A DNA stretch of 64,000 nt from Lineus longissimus (GCF_910592395.1 NC_088319.1:12212001-12276000), one strand, 5' to 3'; numbered from the stretch's first letter, positions 24,238-36,329 are shown. Notes: generated by a model from the letters alone, not told the origin. Translations and numbers: made by a program.

Positions 24238-24402
24238 AGTACAGTAACCTCTCCATTAAGGACACTCTTCCAACTGAAAAGTGCTGTCCTTAATTGAGAG
24301 GTATCCTAAACAAAGAGGTCAAATCAAAGAAAAGGCCACCTCCGGTCAAAACCAGTGTCCTTAGAACAGAGGTTCTTACAGAAGTGCCGACTAAGGGATG
24401 TT
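24238..24402 (+). repeat. Dispersed repeat family F1, copy 2
   Basis: AACCTCTCCATTAAGGACAC, GTCCTTAATTGAGAGGTATC, CAAAACCAGTGTCCTTAGAA: the same order as at 11438 and 52168, and the most diverged of the three. Confidence 0.78.
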
Positions 24403-24739
24403 CCAATGTATATCTAAATCACACTTCAATACTTTTCAACCATGTTTTTATTTTGTATGTTTCTATCACAAATGAAAAGTGAACTAATGCACAGAGGTTC
24501 CTATAGATGCACTATATGTACACGTGCAGAAAAGCTGGTAAAATGTTTTGGCCCATTTAATACTGTGCATTGGTCACAGCTACCGCTGAAGAACATGAAA
24601 TTATAACAGCCAAACATTTTCGACACCGTGTGAATCTATCACATTATGTCATTGACAAGAATGAGACAAAACACACGGTGGCAGTCCTGGAGAGTTGGAG
24701 CAGTCGCTAAAGGCTATGCCCGGAGGGGCGAAGGCAGCA
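24403..24739. other. Noncoding spacer
   Basis: Nothing is recognised apart from scattered CpG near 24700. Confidence 0.3.
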
Positions 24740-25270
24740 AACTAGGTGCGTCTTTCACGCTTGCTAATTGAGTCATAACAATTTACTCAGAGAATGAGGA
24801 TTAGTTCGTTTGTGAGGACGTGTCGTAGGACGCCTTGGCACACGTCGGCCAATCTCGAGTGCGTCGACCGATTCTTCTTTCATTTCACAATGGTGGAATA
24901 GCGGATGATAACCGTCCAAACGAGAATTAACAATTCATCGCAGACACTTGATATTGTTGAATTATCTGTCGGAGTGGCTGTTGCCCATGCATCTTCACGC
25001 AGCATCCGTTAGCGAGGAATCGTCACGGCATCATGGTCCTTATCTTCCAATCGTATTGTTTAATTATTAAAATCACGAGAAAACAGCGGGACTCCGCTTT
25101 TGCTGCTGTCAATTTGAATAGCCGCGTCTCTTTTGTGATTCGTCACGGCATCGATCTTTGGATGACAAGAGTCCGATGCTGACATGCTCAGCGGTCGAGC
25201 ATTGATTCCCGTCAATTCATTGACAGTTTCTGATGTGATTTCTGAACTGGTTTCAATACAAAACGCCAAA
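24740..25270. promoter_or_regulatory. Candidate regulatory island with repeated 12-mer
   Basis: CGTCACGGCATC occurs at 25021 and again at 25141, 120 bp apart. Between them lie TTTAATTATTAAAATCACG and TCAATTTGAATAGCCGCG. Upstream are ACACGTCGGCC and GAGTGCGTCGACCG. The block is CpG-bearing and unique. The 69-codon minus frame is not recognised. Confidence 0.4.
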
Positions 25271-25679
25271 ACTATACAGAGAAACGCCCAAAACTACACA
25301 AACAAATCTACAGAAATTGTAGTGAGCTTGTTATGAAACCAACTTCAACCTTGTTTCAACAAAACTTTGCTAAATCGAGCACACAAACTGTACAGGAGAC
25401 TGTACATTTTTACACCGGAAGTTTCAGTACGCTTGGAACGACACAGACTCCATATTTCTCCATCTTGTTTGTCACATAATCCGGTATTACATGTCTTCAT
25501 CTAGTCTTCAAACAAAAGATCAGGCAGGGGGTGTCTTATCTGGACGGAAACAGCCGGACTTAACCCCTTCATAGAATTTGTGACTCAATTACACAGATTT
25601 ATAACTCAATTAAAATCAGAAATTCTTCAAATTCTGCGATTCGTTTCTTAGGATTATGTTTATGAGATGATATGCCATC
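25271..25679. other. Noncoding spacer
   Basis: Unique A+T-rich sequence; nothing is recognised. Confidence 0.3.
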
Positions 25680-26120
25680 GAAACTTCGGTTTGATGATGA
25701 AGACAGTCTTCGTGATGGTGCAGTCCTTATCATCAGGGGACAGGACCACCAGATGATCAGACCCTTATTGGGGCAGATTAAAGTTCAAAATTGAAATTCA
25801 GGGAATTACCTTGCCAGACAAGATTCCGACCTTGATTTGACAATGTCATTTTGCAGATGATGCAGAAAGCTAGCTTTGATGAGTAATATTTTCTGGTGAT
25901 GGTAGGCCCCTTATCACTTTAAGACAGAAATATATGGTGAACTTCAAATTAAGATTTTAAGTTGATGTGGCAGTGGCAGTGTGAGGCTTTTTGATGATGA
26001 CACTGCAACAACTTTTAATGAATAGACTATCTTCCCTATTGATGGGAGAGCCCTTATCAATGAAGAGCAGGAGAGTGGATTGAAATAGGAAGTTGAAATT
26101 CCATGAAACAAGTTTCGCTT
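25680..26120. repeat. Old degenerate repeat, about 140-180 bp spacing
   Basis: Segments of the form CCCTTATCA..GGACAG/AAGACAG..TTCAAAATTGAAATTC begin near 25765, 25908 and 26050. Similarity is weak and the array is old. Confidence 0.45.
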
Positions 26121-26424
26121 CATAACCGAAAAGGATGAGGTGAAACTTTGTGATATTTTTTTGACAGTTTCTATCTAGTCTTCAAGGAAGGGAAGTGTTG
26201 TATCTTTGGAAAACAGTTTGATGATTCCTATTATAAATTGATAGGTAAGCTTATTCAAAAGAATTTGATGTGGTTAGAAATAAATTCAAGTTGCAGGAAG
26301 CTTGTGATAAGAAGTTTGTGGGTAAGAGGCTCAGCCTGAGACACTCCATACCTTCAACTGCCCTAGCCAAGTGTGGTGTGGAATGTGCTCTTTTTGGTTT
26401 CTTCAGAAAGGTTTCTGGATACGA

Positions 26425-26515
26425 GGCTTGGAAATAAATTTAAAGCGCTTTGAGATACCACAGTAGTTGTGCTATATAGAAGCACTTCATAAAAACTTGC
26501 ATTTCATTCTCTCTG
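26425..26515 (+). mobile_element. Possible SINE 3' tail
   Basis: TTTAAAGCGCTTTGAGATA followed by GTTGTGCTATATAGAAGC resembles the AAAGCGCTTTGAG..GCGCTATATAA tail shared by several animal SINE and LINE families. No head was found upstream, so this is a fragment at best. Confidence 0.4.
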
Positions 26516-26829
26516 CAGTATACAATTACACCATATCAACGATGATATGAAAATTGAACCAGTAATCAAAACAAGTTTTGTAGCAGATCAAAAACGTTCC
26601 TCTTCAAATCAAAGAAATACGTTTGGTTTCTAAGACTTGGATTATTTGTTTGGGGAATACACAGCAACCAATCACAAATCTCACCATTTCTCAAAACCTC
26701 CATCATTTCATTCCCCTTCCAACAAACAATCATTGCCACTTCACTCAGGCAAGATCAGAGCAGTCACTCACTGCATCCTAATCCAGCATCCGCAGTCTCC
26801 CCAGGGCCTCGATATCCCCCTAGCAAACT
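26516..26829. other. Noncoding spacer
   Basis: Unique; a run of CATCATTTCATTCCCCTTCC-like pyrimidines near 26700. Nothing else is seen. Confidence 0.3.
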
Positions 26830-27420
26830 TCTAATAAAGATGTTTTCCACAGATCAGCGCACATAAAGACGTCAGCGCGCAGTTATCATTCGTTTCCATC
26901 CGTGACCTGTCCATTAAGAAATCACGTCTACTGAATGCGTCCAATGACGATTGCTTTCTTCCTGATACGAATAACGCGAATATCGCGGCCCCTAATTGAC
27001 TTGAGACACCCCTTCGCAATAAAACTGACAACTGCGACCAATGAAGTGTTAGCTCAGCGGTCTCCGAGGACCAAATCACATCACGAGGGATCACAGTATT
27101 TATCAGTCACATTCAATTGAGATGTGAAAAATCTGGCGCGGTGAATATCCAATTCTGCGCGTAGTCTCGCTTAGCTGAGGCGTTATAGTCGTCGTAAAGT
27201 GTTATGAACTCGTGATTAAGAATCTGTTTGATTTCTCTGTCCATTTAATCGCGCCGAATGTCAAAGTTGTCACCACGAATCAGCGCACTCACGTTTGATA
27301 GAAGTAATCACTATGGAGGACAATTGTGAAATCTCGACGCACTGACAGTTACTCGCGCTCCATTTGCTAGATAGTCGTTCAGGGGCTTTAACAATTGCAA
27401 AAATCTTATTAGTTCTCGGC
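26830..27420. promoter_or_regulatory. Candidate regulatory island
   Basis: Unique and CpG-bearing (ATAACGCGAATATCGCGGCC at 26970, AATCTGGCGCGG at 27129, TTTAATCGCGCCGAATG at 27244, ACTCGCGCTCC at 27351), with TAAT and ATTA cores between. Frames on both strands are short and unrecognised. Confidence 0.38.
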
Positions 27421-28099
27421 TCAATATGGTGAGCTGTCGATTTCATCATTCTTTTTGGTGGCAGCGATGACTTTTAACGGTCTTGTGTGACTAGATTACT
27501 GACGACATAGAGTTGTGATGAGGGATATTGGAAGGATTTGTGAGCGTGGATGGCCGGGCCGGTGGCAACAGCTGAGGGCTTGGTGGGTTGGCATGGTCTA
27601 GTTGGCTTGGGGTGCAGATCTGAAACCTGAAGGTTAGTCGGTTCAGCAGGTCTTGAGGAGGGGCAACAGAAAAAGATTGAACTTTTGAACAAGGAAAATT
27701 GTGGATCGGTCCTGGAAGGCTCTCTGCCTCTCGGATTACTGCCATCTTTGTATAACCAACAAAAAATATCGATATGCTTTTTATCTATCTTGTTGATCAG
27801 CTTCTGACAAGTGAAAAACTTATTAATAGCTAGATTCATGCTCAGGGTACGCGTTATGACGACCACAATGGAACCAAACCATTATCTCTCCCGAGCCAAC
27901 GGGAAATGCTAACCGATCATGTCCATGAATATGCTAAGAAAATGTCAAGCTAATCATCACGAAGAGGAAAAAAATCGTTGACAAAAGAGTCCATGTGTCA
28001 CAAAAAACCAAAGATCATTAGAAATGATTGACCAAAAAATGCCATGGGCGAAAAGTATCTCTGCGTTAAAATTCAAACGTGTGATGACGGACAATAAGG
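27421..28099. other. Noncoding; minus-strand 130-codon frame not supported
   Basis: The minus frame 27474-27866 is proline- and serine-rich because the DNA is pyrimidine-biased there. No domain, start context or splice structure supports a gene. Confidence 0.35.
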
Positions 28100-28480
28100 T
28101 TGCCTAACAGTTCGCGTGACGAGAGCCGTGCCGCAAAACGCCCGAGACGATTTGCATTTCGTCCCGAGAAAACTTGAATGGGATCTTAAATGAGATGACT
28201 TACAACCGTTACGTCAATAGCTGTCACAAGGCGCGTGAGACAAATGGACCAGTGTAATTCGGTGGATCCAGGAAATGCTCTTAGATACAAGTCTTCAGGC
28301 CCCGCTGGGTAAAATACGAAATTTCGTGACCTTTTGACGCGATCCCTGGAGGATGCCTCCAGCAGATAAGACAAATGGAGTGGCGTAACGTTGCAGCATC
28401 AATCGGAGTATTGTCCTCCAGCTCACTCCCGACAGTAAATTGAGCCGCTTCAGAAGTTTTCAAAAGATTCCCTTAGGTTG
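28100..28480. promoter_or_regulatory. Candidate regulatory island
   Basis: Unique and CpG-bearing, with the octamer-like GATTTGCATTTCG at 28149, ACCGTTACGTCAATAG at 28205, and CAGATAAGACAAATGG near 28360, which joins a GATA site to a CAAATG E-box. Confidence 0.36.
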
Positions 28481-29084
28481 TGTAAAGGACTACTAACATG
28501 ACTAAGGGGGAAATGACACCAAGTAAAGAATATGTTCCCCGAGTGGTGTTTCCATGTAATGTCTATGGGAGAAGTGGAGATATGTTCTAGACGATTTTAG
28601 GGTTTGAATTTGAAGGTGTTGAAAAAGTATGAAGGATTATCTTAGTAAATCTTTTATTTTTTTTAAAAGTTGCATAACTCAAGCAGGATATTTCAGCCTA
28701 TAACTATGAAAATATAAGCTTACATTTTGCCACAGTGCCATAATCAGAGAAAATTATGACAATAAGCTTATCCAAACAAAGATAATTTCAATTAGATTAT
28801 TTGGTCAATTTTCAAATCTAAACAAAAGATGACTTCAACTTGAGTCTAATCCTAAATCTGATCCATTGCTAATGCCCTTTCAAGGTTTCTCCAACTCAAG
28901 GAAAGCCGTGGGTCATGAATTTCACATGCCCGTGTTTGTCCATTCACCGTCCAAAATTGCAGATGTTTTTGTCAAATTGCCTTGAGTCTTATGTCAGCTT
29001 CGACTGGCTGGTTATCACACTCGAAGCCATTGTTTGTGTGCGGATAGCTCACAAAGCAAGACCGCAGGCTAGTCTTGCCTTGGA
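28481..29084. other. Noncoding spacer
   Basis: A+T-rich, unique; nothing is recognised. Confidence 0.3.
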
Positions 29085-29355
29085 CGCCCTTCTGCAGGGA
29101 TGCAAATGAGCTGAAGCAAGAAGTATGGAAAAAAAATTATCATAAAAATCTTTCCCTTTGATCACGCTTGTGAATGAAATGCCTCTCAAATACTTATTTC
29201 TTGGCCAATTTTGAAAATTCAAAGATCCTTACAAAGGTGAGACGCAGCTCTTTCCATCGCACCTGTCAAATTGACCATTAGATTCAGGAAGAGGAAATGT
29301 CTGAAATTGGCCTTAAATCTGAAATTTTGCGTTCCTGCTAATGATTCGGTAGCTG
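29085..29355 (+). repeat. Dispersed repeat family R2, copy 1
   Basis: Shared with 55715-55985, same orientation. Landmarks are TGCAGGGATGC, AATGAGCTGAAGCAA, CCCTTTGATCA, GTGCCTCTAAAATACT-like, ATTTTGAAAATTC, CTGTCAAATTGA and TTGAAATCCCTACTG-like. Identity is about 75%. No coding potential. Confidence 0.8.
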
Positions 29356-29484
29356 ATCAGAACAAAGCATCCTGACTGCCCATTTGTGGTAGTGAAGTGC
29401 CTGATCTCCAGTTCCTTCCGATACATTCGTCAAAGTCCTACCTACAGAGGTCGCACTCTCATGATGGATATCCGTTAGAGCCTC

Positions 29485-29645
29485 AGTCATAGCCTAGTGG
29501 TTAAAACTGCTGGCTAACATGCAATAGGGCCCAGATTCCACCCCAGGGATAACCCGTGATTGTATTTCTGGATGAATAGAACTGGTGCAAAAACGCTCAA
29601 CCTGCCTTTGAGGAGGCATACTTTGTCAATTTAACACCTCCAAGT
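29485..29645 (+). mobile_element. tRNA-derived SINE
   Basis: The A-box-like ATAGCCTAGTGGTTAAAAC is followed by the B-box-like CAGATTCCACCCCAGG, then GATTGTATTTCTGGATGAAT, which also occurs in the SINE at 51311. The shared body places both in one family. Confidence 0.7.
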
Positions 29646-29689
29646 GCAGAGCAAACCCTGTAGAAGATGAAGAATTATCTAATGTTCAT

Positions 29690-30250
29690 GTCCATGCTGT
29701 ACTTGGATGGCCGCACACCGTTGCATGCAAAATGTGATTTCACCAATAAAGTGACACTGTTTTGAACGCTAATGAAAATCTTCCATGAAACTCCGGAAAG
29801 CCGATCAGTGATGATCTGTCAGTTCAACGCAAAGATGACAACCTAATTGAAAAGGAGGCTGCGATGAGCTGACGAATCGCTAATCTGTATTCGTGTTCAT
29901 CAGCCGCAATATTTCTGGACAAAAGTGAAATCGGACAATTTCCAATCAAAATGTTTGTCCATGGGAAACCGACCGTCACGCTAATTCTTCTTTCAAACTA
30001 GGCGCCTGTGGGCCGCCTGGGTGATATGGACACGCATCCGACAGACCAGACAGTGTGATGCGTTGCATCGCTGAGCCTTGCTTAGAAATCTTTTTGCGCA
30101 CTATTGGAGAAATGATTAAGACTAGATCAGTTAATGAGTCTATTGAAAGGAATTTGTAACTCTTTATAATAATGACGTGATGGGAAATGTTACCCGATTA
30201 AATAGCACGTAAATGGCAGTGGTTCGATTTTAAGATTTTCTGTACAGCTG
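29690..30250. promoter_or_regulatory. Candidate regulatory island
   Basis: Unique, with ACCGACCGTCACGCTAATTC near 29969, GGCGCCTGTGGGCCGCC at 30001 and AGATCAGTTAATGAG at 30124. The flanks are plain. Compositional evidence only. Confidence 0.33.
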
Positions 30251-30419
30251 CGAGAAGGACAAGTGCTCAAGATGTATGGCTATCCTGTGCGAGTCCCCTT
30301 TGTCCATCGCCAAAATATTCATAAAAAGACATTGAAATAATTATAGAATTTTCCTCAAGCGAAAAAAACCTCCAACGAGACAAAAAGCTTTGAATGAAAT
30401 TATGACATGTCCCGAGGAT

Positions 30420-30920
30420 GATTAAAGAAAGTCGCCATTGTGGTCGACAGCATACCTGCCGTTTATTACGACCAATTACATCATTTTCCAGCGCTCTCAC
30501 GCCATCGTCGCCAGCATCTAAGATACTCCACATCAGGCGAGGATCCAGCCGCGCTATCACCATGTCGAACAAGTTTCCATCCTTGCTCTTTTCATCCGCG
30601 ACTAGCCGTACCTGTTATTTTCGTGTCCGCGCACGTATTTACTCGGACAACCCGCGGAGAATCGCATCTTGATCTTGGCAGTGATGACGCGCTAGGATAT
30701 GTCGCTGATCTTGTTAGCGCTTCATCAATAGCGCGTCAGTTCTTCGCTACCTTGGTAATATCCTGTCGACGCAGTTATCGCATCCTTTCTCGGGTCGAAA
30801 AATCGCGTTCATTAACAAGTGCGGTGTATAAGAGGTTTCCCCGGCAGGATTCGCGAGACACTGCCTGAAGGCACTGTCTTTATCTAATGATCTAGCGATC
30901 AATGCACGAGAGTTTATCGT
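30420..30920. promoter_or_regulatory. Candidate regulatory island, CpG-rich
   Basis: One of the most CpG-bearing parts of the window (CGCGCACGTATTTACTCGG, AACCCGCGGAGAATCGC, GTGATGACGCGCTAGG, GTTAGCGCTTCATCAATAGC). Open frames of 142 (plus) and 101 (minus) codons overlap; low stop density in both follows from the raised G+C. No domain is recognised, so a regulatory or unmethylated CpG patch is preferred over a gene. Confidence 0.35.
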
Positions 30921-31329
30921 TTCAAGTCCGTGACTTATTGAACCTATTACAATAGCAAATATCTAAAAGAATACAAATGCTTCAATGATGATGATGATAA
31001 TGATGCAGCGTGAAGTGTGTGAACGCCAAAATATCTGAAGTAGGCCATATTATTATTTTTTCTAACTTGCTAGAACCAGTATTTTAAACTGTTATTTCCC
31101 CCTCCACACTTTTGGAGAAATTTCTAGATGAATTTGAAAACTTTCATTTTTGACTTTAACAAAACTTTGCCACACAGCCGTAGAAATCAGCAACACCGAC
31201 AATAATAACTGGTTAACGGCTGTTCTTAAAGCATATTACGTTCAACCCTTTACGGAGCAAAGCATATTATTCATGTGTTGCCATAAGTGACAACCACAAT
31301 ACTATTAACTGGAACGTCCATGGTTCAAA
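30921..31329. other. Noncoding; short (GAT)n at 30986
   Basis: ATGATGATGATGATAATGAT at 30986-31005, otherwise A+T-rich unique DNA. Confidence 0.4.
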
Positions 31330-32800
31330 ATATCCAGATCCATATTCATTTCCTCAGTGCTGAAATATTGAATTTTCTGACTTCATCATCTGGCAACAAC
31401 AATTGAAGAGTCGTTTATCACATTGTCTGATAATATTTGCTAGGGCCAGACTTTCAGCATATGTCTTTGAGAAGTCTGTTGACAAAATCTGTGTCGATAT
31501 TTACACCCGCACGAAAGAGTCCTGCAGACTATTGGTTAATATGTCTTGAATGAAGTGGATGATATTTGATTTTAATTGTGTACCCTTTTCATTAGTCGAC
31601 GAATCAGAGCTCAATATTTAAAGATGAACTGACATTTTCAACCTTTTGTATTAGATATCATATCAAAGGCCTACGCTGTTCGTTAAATATCTGAAATTTG
31701 TAATTGAATTTGAAAATTTCAAAAAATGTAAATATGGTGATATGTAATAAATATAAATTTCGGCATTGCCGTTGTTTAGACAGATACTAGATACGTCACG
31801 CCCGGCGGCTTGAATGAATTAAAGGTGGATTCATTACACAACATTTGCTTACAACTTTAGGTGGATACTGTCATCGCCACCTATAGATGAAGTCACAAAC
31901 TACGATATTCTCTCCTCAATGTAGGAAAAAGGACCCTCTAAACTTTGAGTATTCAGACCACATCATCTGGCCAGACAATGAAGAGTTTTTCATCATACTG
32001 TTTGACAAAGCCGAATAGACTTGAAAATATGAACATGTGTTCATGAGGGTGTTTTCAAAATCAATGCCAATTTGAGTGTCATCCACGTCACTGACAAAGC
32101 CAAACCGTACAGATTTCAGCATCACTTTTGGTGACATATGGGCTTCAGGATGTACTTAGAGGCCTGTGCCATCCAGAAAAGAAAAACAATTTGCAGTCAA
32201 ATTTGAAACTTTCCCATAGCGTAAATATGAAATATAAATCTAAGCATTGCTGTTGTGCAGACAGAAATACTTTAAATACCAAGTTTCATCTAATTTGTAT
32301 GCATAACTGCACTTAAGCATTGTGTAACTGCCTTTCTATTTTCCTCGACCTCCAGTAATAACGAACGGCACACCCCTTTAAAATGATGAAAGACATTGAC
32401 CAAGCCATGTGTTTGTGAGAGAAACATCTGAGTAACTCTGTTCCAAAATTAATGATTGGTTTTGTTCATCCATTCAATTTGTTGATACTGCTTGAAGTAT
32501 TGCTGATGTACTCAACCATATCAACATGTGTCTTGAAGATTAGAAACTAGGGTATTTTCACAATGAATTTCAATTTGAGTGTCATCAACTGACAAAACCA
32601 AAACATACTCAGATTTCTGTGTCACCTCTGGCAAGGTGCAGGCTATGGAACTGACTTCTAATATCTGACCGTTATACTTGAAATATTGAAGAATTTAATC
32701 AAGCCATGTGTCATCGCATGAGATGTATGATACCACTTGAAATATTACTGATGAACTTGATGAGGGCAACATGTGGTCTGAAGAATGAAATCAATGCTGA
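31330..32800. repeat. Old degenerate repeat, about 500-bp spacing, three copies
   Basis: CATCATCTGGC near 31385 and 31963; AATATAAATTT..GGCATTGCCGTTG (31751) and AATATAAATCT..GCATTGCTGTTG (32231); AACATGTG..CAATTTGAGTGTCATC near 32030 and 32525. Order is kept but similarity is low and interrupted. The unit is probably a decayed tandem duplication. Confidence 0.5.
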
Positions 32801-32975
32801 TGTCTGAGCTGGCCTGGCTTGGGTAGAGGAGATTGTAGCATTTCTGATGAAGTTGTTTTTTTCTAACATTTACAATGACTACAAATCAACCACTCGCTAA
32901 CCAGTGACAAGAATAAGGAAAAGCCCAATAACTGAAGAATGATAGTATGACAAATGCCATGATAAAACTGTACAT

Positions 32976-33495
32976 TTAGCTGACAGTAAAGCCATCCTGT
33001 AAGAGCTGAGTAAATATCGTGCTGTCAGCCAAATGGACGGTGCGATGTGGACATCCTATTCGGAGTGACCATCCCACAGAAGTGGGTACAGGAATAGTTA
33101 CCAATATGATGGGAATGTCAGGAACTTGGTTAAAGGCATTCTGACCACCATAGTTTATTCTTGCTTTTTGTGTCTCAAGAGTTGATAAAACACTTGATAG
33201 TGAGTGTGGGTTGTTGTCACAAATTATGTTCAAACTGGGTTGAAGAACGAGCAGAGAGGCTTGGTCTCCTTCGATTTGGTTATCAACAACAACAATACAG
33301 GAGCTATGTGATGATCAACCAGGCAGTTGAAAAAAGTAACGCTGTGTATTCATCATTCTCAACCATGTTCAAGGCATCAACTCTCTCAAGAAGATACGAG
33401 AAGCTGGCGTAGAACCTGCTTGTCTTGACAAGGAACTTTGACTGCTTCAGTATTGCCCTAGATGGGTCAAGAATGGTGTTAGAAGCTCTACCTCC
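32976..33495 (-). pseudogene. Possible decayed coding fragment
   Basis: Two adjacent minus-strand open frames (33304-33495, 63 codons; 32976-33314, 112 codons) have fairly complex residue composition, and a splice-acceptor-like TTGACCCATCTAG lies inside the first frame. They need one frame change near 33310 to join. I do not recognise a family and the lengths are within chance, so this is recorded only as the best coding-like place in the window. Confidence 0.15.
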
Positions 33496-34955
33496 TCATA
33501 AACATGGCAGGTTAGTCGCAGATAATAGCTAGAGTGCGCCCAGCACTGGTTCAGGATGCTGGTCGTCTCGTCCACGAGATTTGGAGTGGCCATTTACCGC
33601 TCATACTTGTCTTATGCGGCCATTTTGATAGATGCCTTGAAAGGCGAAGATGGAATAGCTTCCTGTCCATCATACTTCAGTCCATCATCACGAATCCTTT
33701 TGCTGATTTTTCAACCTGATTTTGGCAGAGACTATCCAGAACCTTTCTCGTTAACAGTGCTCGAGTACATCACACTGTGTTCCTCCATCCTGCACTTGCA
33801 ATATTTTGCCTCATATTTCGCACAAGGGACCCTTCTGAAGACATCACTTTCCTGTCTGTTTCGCCTCTCAAGAAAACCATCAACCACAAACCAACCAGGA
33901 CCAACCAATGAACTTTTACATGGAAAGTTCTCTATGGATTTTTTGTCTCGTATCACACATGTCAAAGTGTTATTAAAACGTATCATCTGTCTCATCAGTT
34001 TGATGTACAGATTCAATGAAACACACCACAAACAAGAGATAAATGAATGAGCAACCTACTCACCTAATTAAAAACTAAAATACTTCTTGCTCTGTTTACT
34101 AAACATGACAAATTGGCTAATTTACCTCTTTGGGGGACCGAAATGGGCAACTCTGACAGGGCTAAATGAAGTCAAGTCCGCCTGAGTGCTCAGTCGCACA
34201 AATGGCCAATATGTGATATTCGAATGACAATAGAATGATACTCTCTCAAATTAGTAAATGTGACCTACCATGATTTTAACAATTTACAAACTCAATGGTA
34301 CTTCTTCAGCAAACCAGACATATTAAACACAATGTCGTAGATTCTCGTTAAATAGGTCAAAAGTTGCGAATCATGCAATGTCGGGTCGGGATGGAAGCAA
34401 AAAGCATCAGATGACATAATGGGTGCATATAATTGGTGGAATCTCATTGTGTCATGACATCAAGTGCCATCCACGTTTCCGGTATGATCTTCACGATTTT
34501 TTGTGACCTCGTAACTTCATTCATGATACGAATTTACAATATCAATTTACAAATTGGTTAACTGGAATTCATTGTCTTTTGATATGAGCTGTTCCAGAAT
34601 AAATGAATGCAATATGCATTACACTTGGAAACAATGAAATGTACTTTTAATTGTTTTCAAGTTGAATGGCACTGCTACATACAGGATATTCATTTTTTAT
34701 CTGATTCACTACTAGGCACAGTTGATTTCGTACTACCACAGTCCTACTTCTAACATTTTCACCAGCCAAGAATATTTCCCTCCTCTTTTCATGTTTAAGA
34801 GTTCGTCGCAGATTAGTTAACTAGAATTGCCTGATATCAGCTATGATAAAGGTGGCCATCCGAAGTCACACTTTAACCCCAGTCTACCCTGAAACCTGCA
34901 GCAGAGCGCATACTCAGCCAATACAATTAGAGCGTTTCTGACCAGTATCCAATTA
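33496..34955. other. Noncoding; longest chance frames
   Basis: Overlapping frames of 164 (plus, 33556-34050) and 99 (minus) codons carry no motif. The rest is A+T-rich. No repeat is seen. Confidence 0.35.
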
Positions 34956-35175
34956 TACCCAAGGGTGGAGTCATCATCATCATCGTCAGTCGTCAAGCTT
35001 CCTCAGGCTAACCCGATCCTCGGCCAGGACCTCAGTTGGGCCTTGCCGTCTCCTGCCATGCGTTGGCTAGTACTGGGCATACGATTCAACTGGTGGACTA
35101 AGGCAAGTAAGGCACGTAAGACAAAGAGATCTGCCTCGGTCTCATGCCAACTGTGGTGGCTGAATTAGGGATCTC
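34956..35175. other. G+C-richer insert starting with (ATC)n
   Basis: After TCATCATCATCATCGTC at 34971 comes about 190 bp of G+C-richer sequence (CCCGATCCTCGGCCAGG, TTGCCGTCTCCTGCCATGCG) unlike its flanks. A transposon fragment is possible; no family is identified. Confidence 0.3.
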
Positions 35176-35640
35176 TTAACTGTAGCCAAGACTCGAGCTG
35201 CTAGTCTACAGCAGCTCCGATATCAGTCCTTGAAGATTTAAATTTTATCTTGAATTTTTGAATGAACTTGAAATGACATGAAATCTTTTTCATCTGATCT
35301 CTAATAAACCCTTTAGGCAATTCTAAAACTTTATCAGGACATAATTGCTTGATGAATAGGTGAATTTCGTGTTCATCATTTTACATCTTTCATTTGATAT
35401 CTTTTACATATTGTTTCAATCATGCAAATTTGTTTATCTCAATATCATAAAATCTCATTCAATAGGATATAATATATCACGTAAACGATAAAGGATTACA
35501 TTTTAATACGAGCTTAAAGCTTTGTTTTAGTTCATAACACGCAACGGTATCAATTTTACATATTCTTATCACTTTTTTCAAGTAGCATTTTGCGAGTCTG
35601 TGAGTAATAATGTTTGTCACAACCTGTATGTGTTGATGTT
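35176..35640. other. Noncoding spacer
   Basis: Very A+T-rich unique sequence. Confidence 0.35.
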
Positions 35641-35890
35641 AAAGGTGATTTCGCACCAGCGATTCAGCCTTTACATTTCCTTGGACGGTGAAAAAGTACC
35701 TTGTCATTTCCTGTTTAAAAGTCTGGCACAGAGCAGTAAGCTAGATTCGGCCTGATGAACATCTAGACAATAGTGCCTGTAATAGGGTTCCATTCAGAAA
35801 CTCACATACGACTTGATGATCAACAATTGCTTTGATACCGTCTGAGAAGGCGCGGGCAAGGTCATTGTATTGCTCCTACAAAATTCGCTT
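35641..35890 (+). repeat. Dispersed repeat family R1, copy 2
   Basis: Same landmarks and order as 20748-21007 (TTTCGCACCAGCGATTCAG, AAAGTCTGGCACAGA, GGCCTGATGAA). Slightly shorter. Confidence 0.82.
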
Positions 35891-36329
35891 TTATCAAAAC
35901 ATCATCAGTTACAGCAGGACTCCCAGCTTCTTTGCCTGGAGTATAATTCTCATACTCAAATCTCATTCATAAAATAATGGCAGGCATAATTGACAATGAG
36001 ACCTACGGACCAATTTACCTCGTAATTTCCTCGATGTATGTCACAATCATACCATCAGAACCACGATCATCAAATTAACCTAATAGCGTTTTCAAAATTT
36101 GAATCTTGTTAACCCCTTAATATGTTCTTTGGATCAATTGTCACCAAAAACTATTTGGTTGAGAGTCATTTCTCGAAAAAACGTCTCTCAAAATCTCAGG
36201 ACTAAAGAAGCAGAGTTGATGTGACTTTGAGTTCCAACACCTTGGGCTACAAATACCTGAAAACTGTGGACATGTTCAAGAAAGTGCGCTTTCGTAACAT
36301 GAAGTTACGAGCAAGATTATATTGATGAG
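35891..36329. other. Noncoding spacer
   Basis: Nothing is recognised. Confidence 0.3.

Noticed and set aside
33556-34050. 164-codon plus-strand open frame
   Set aside because: Length is within chance for 64 kb; an overlapping 99-codon minus frame, no domain, no start or splice evidence.
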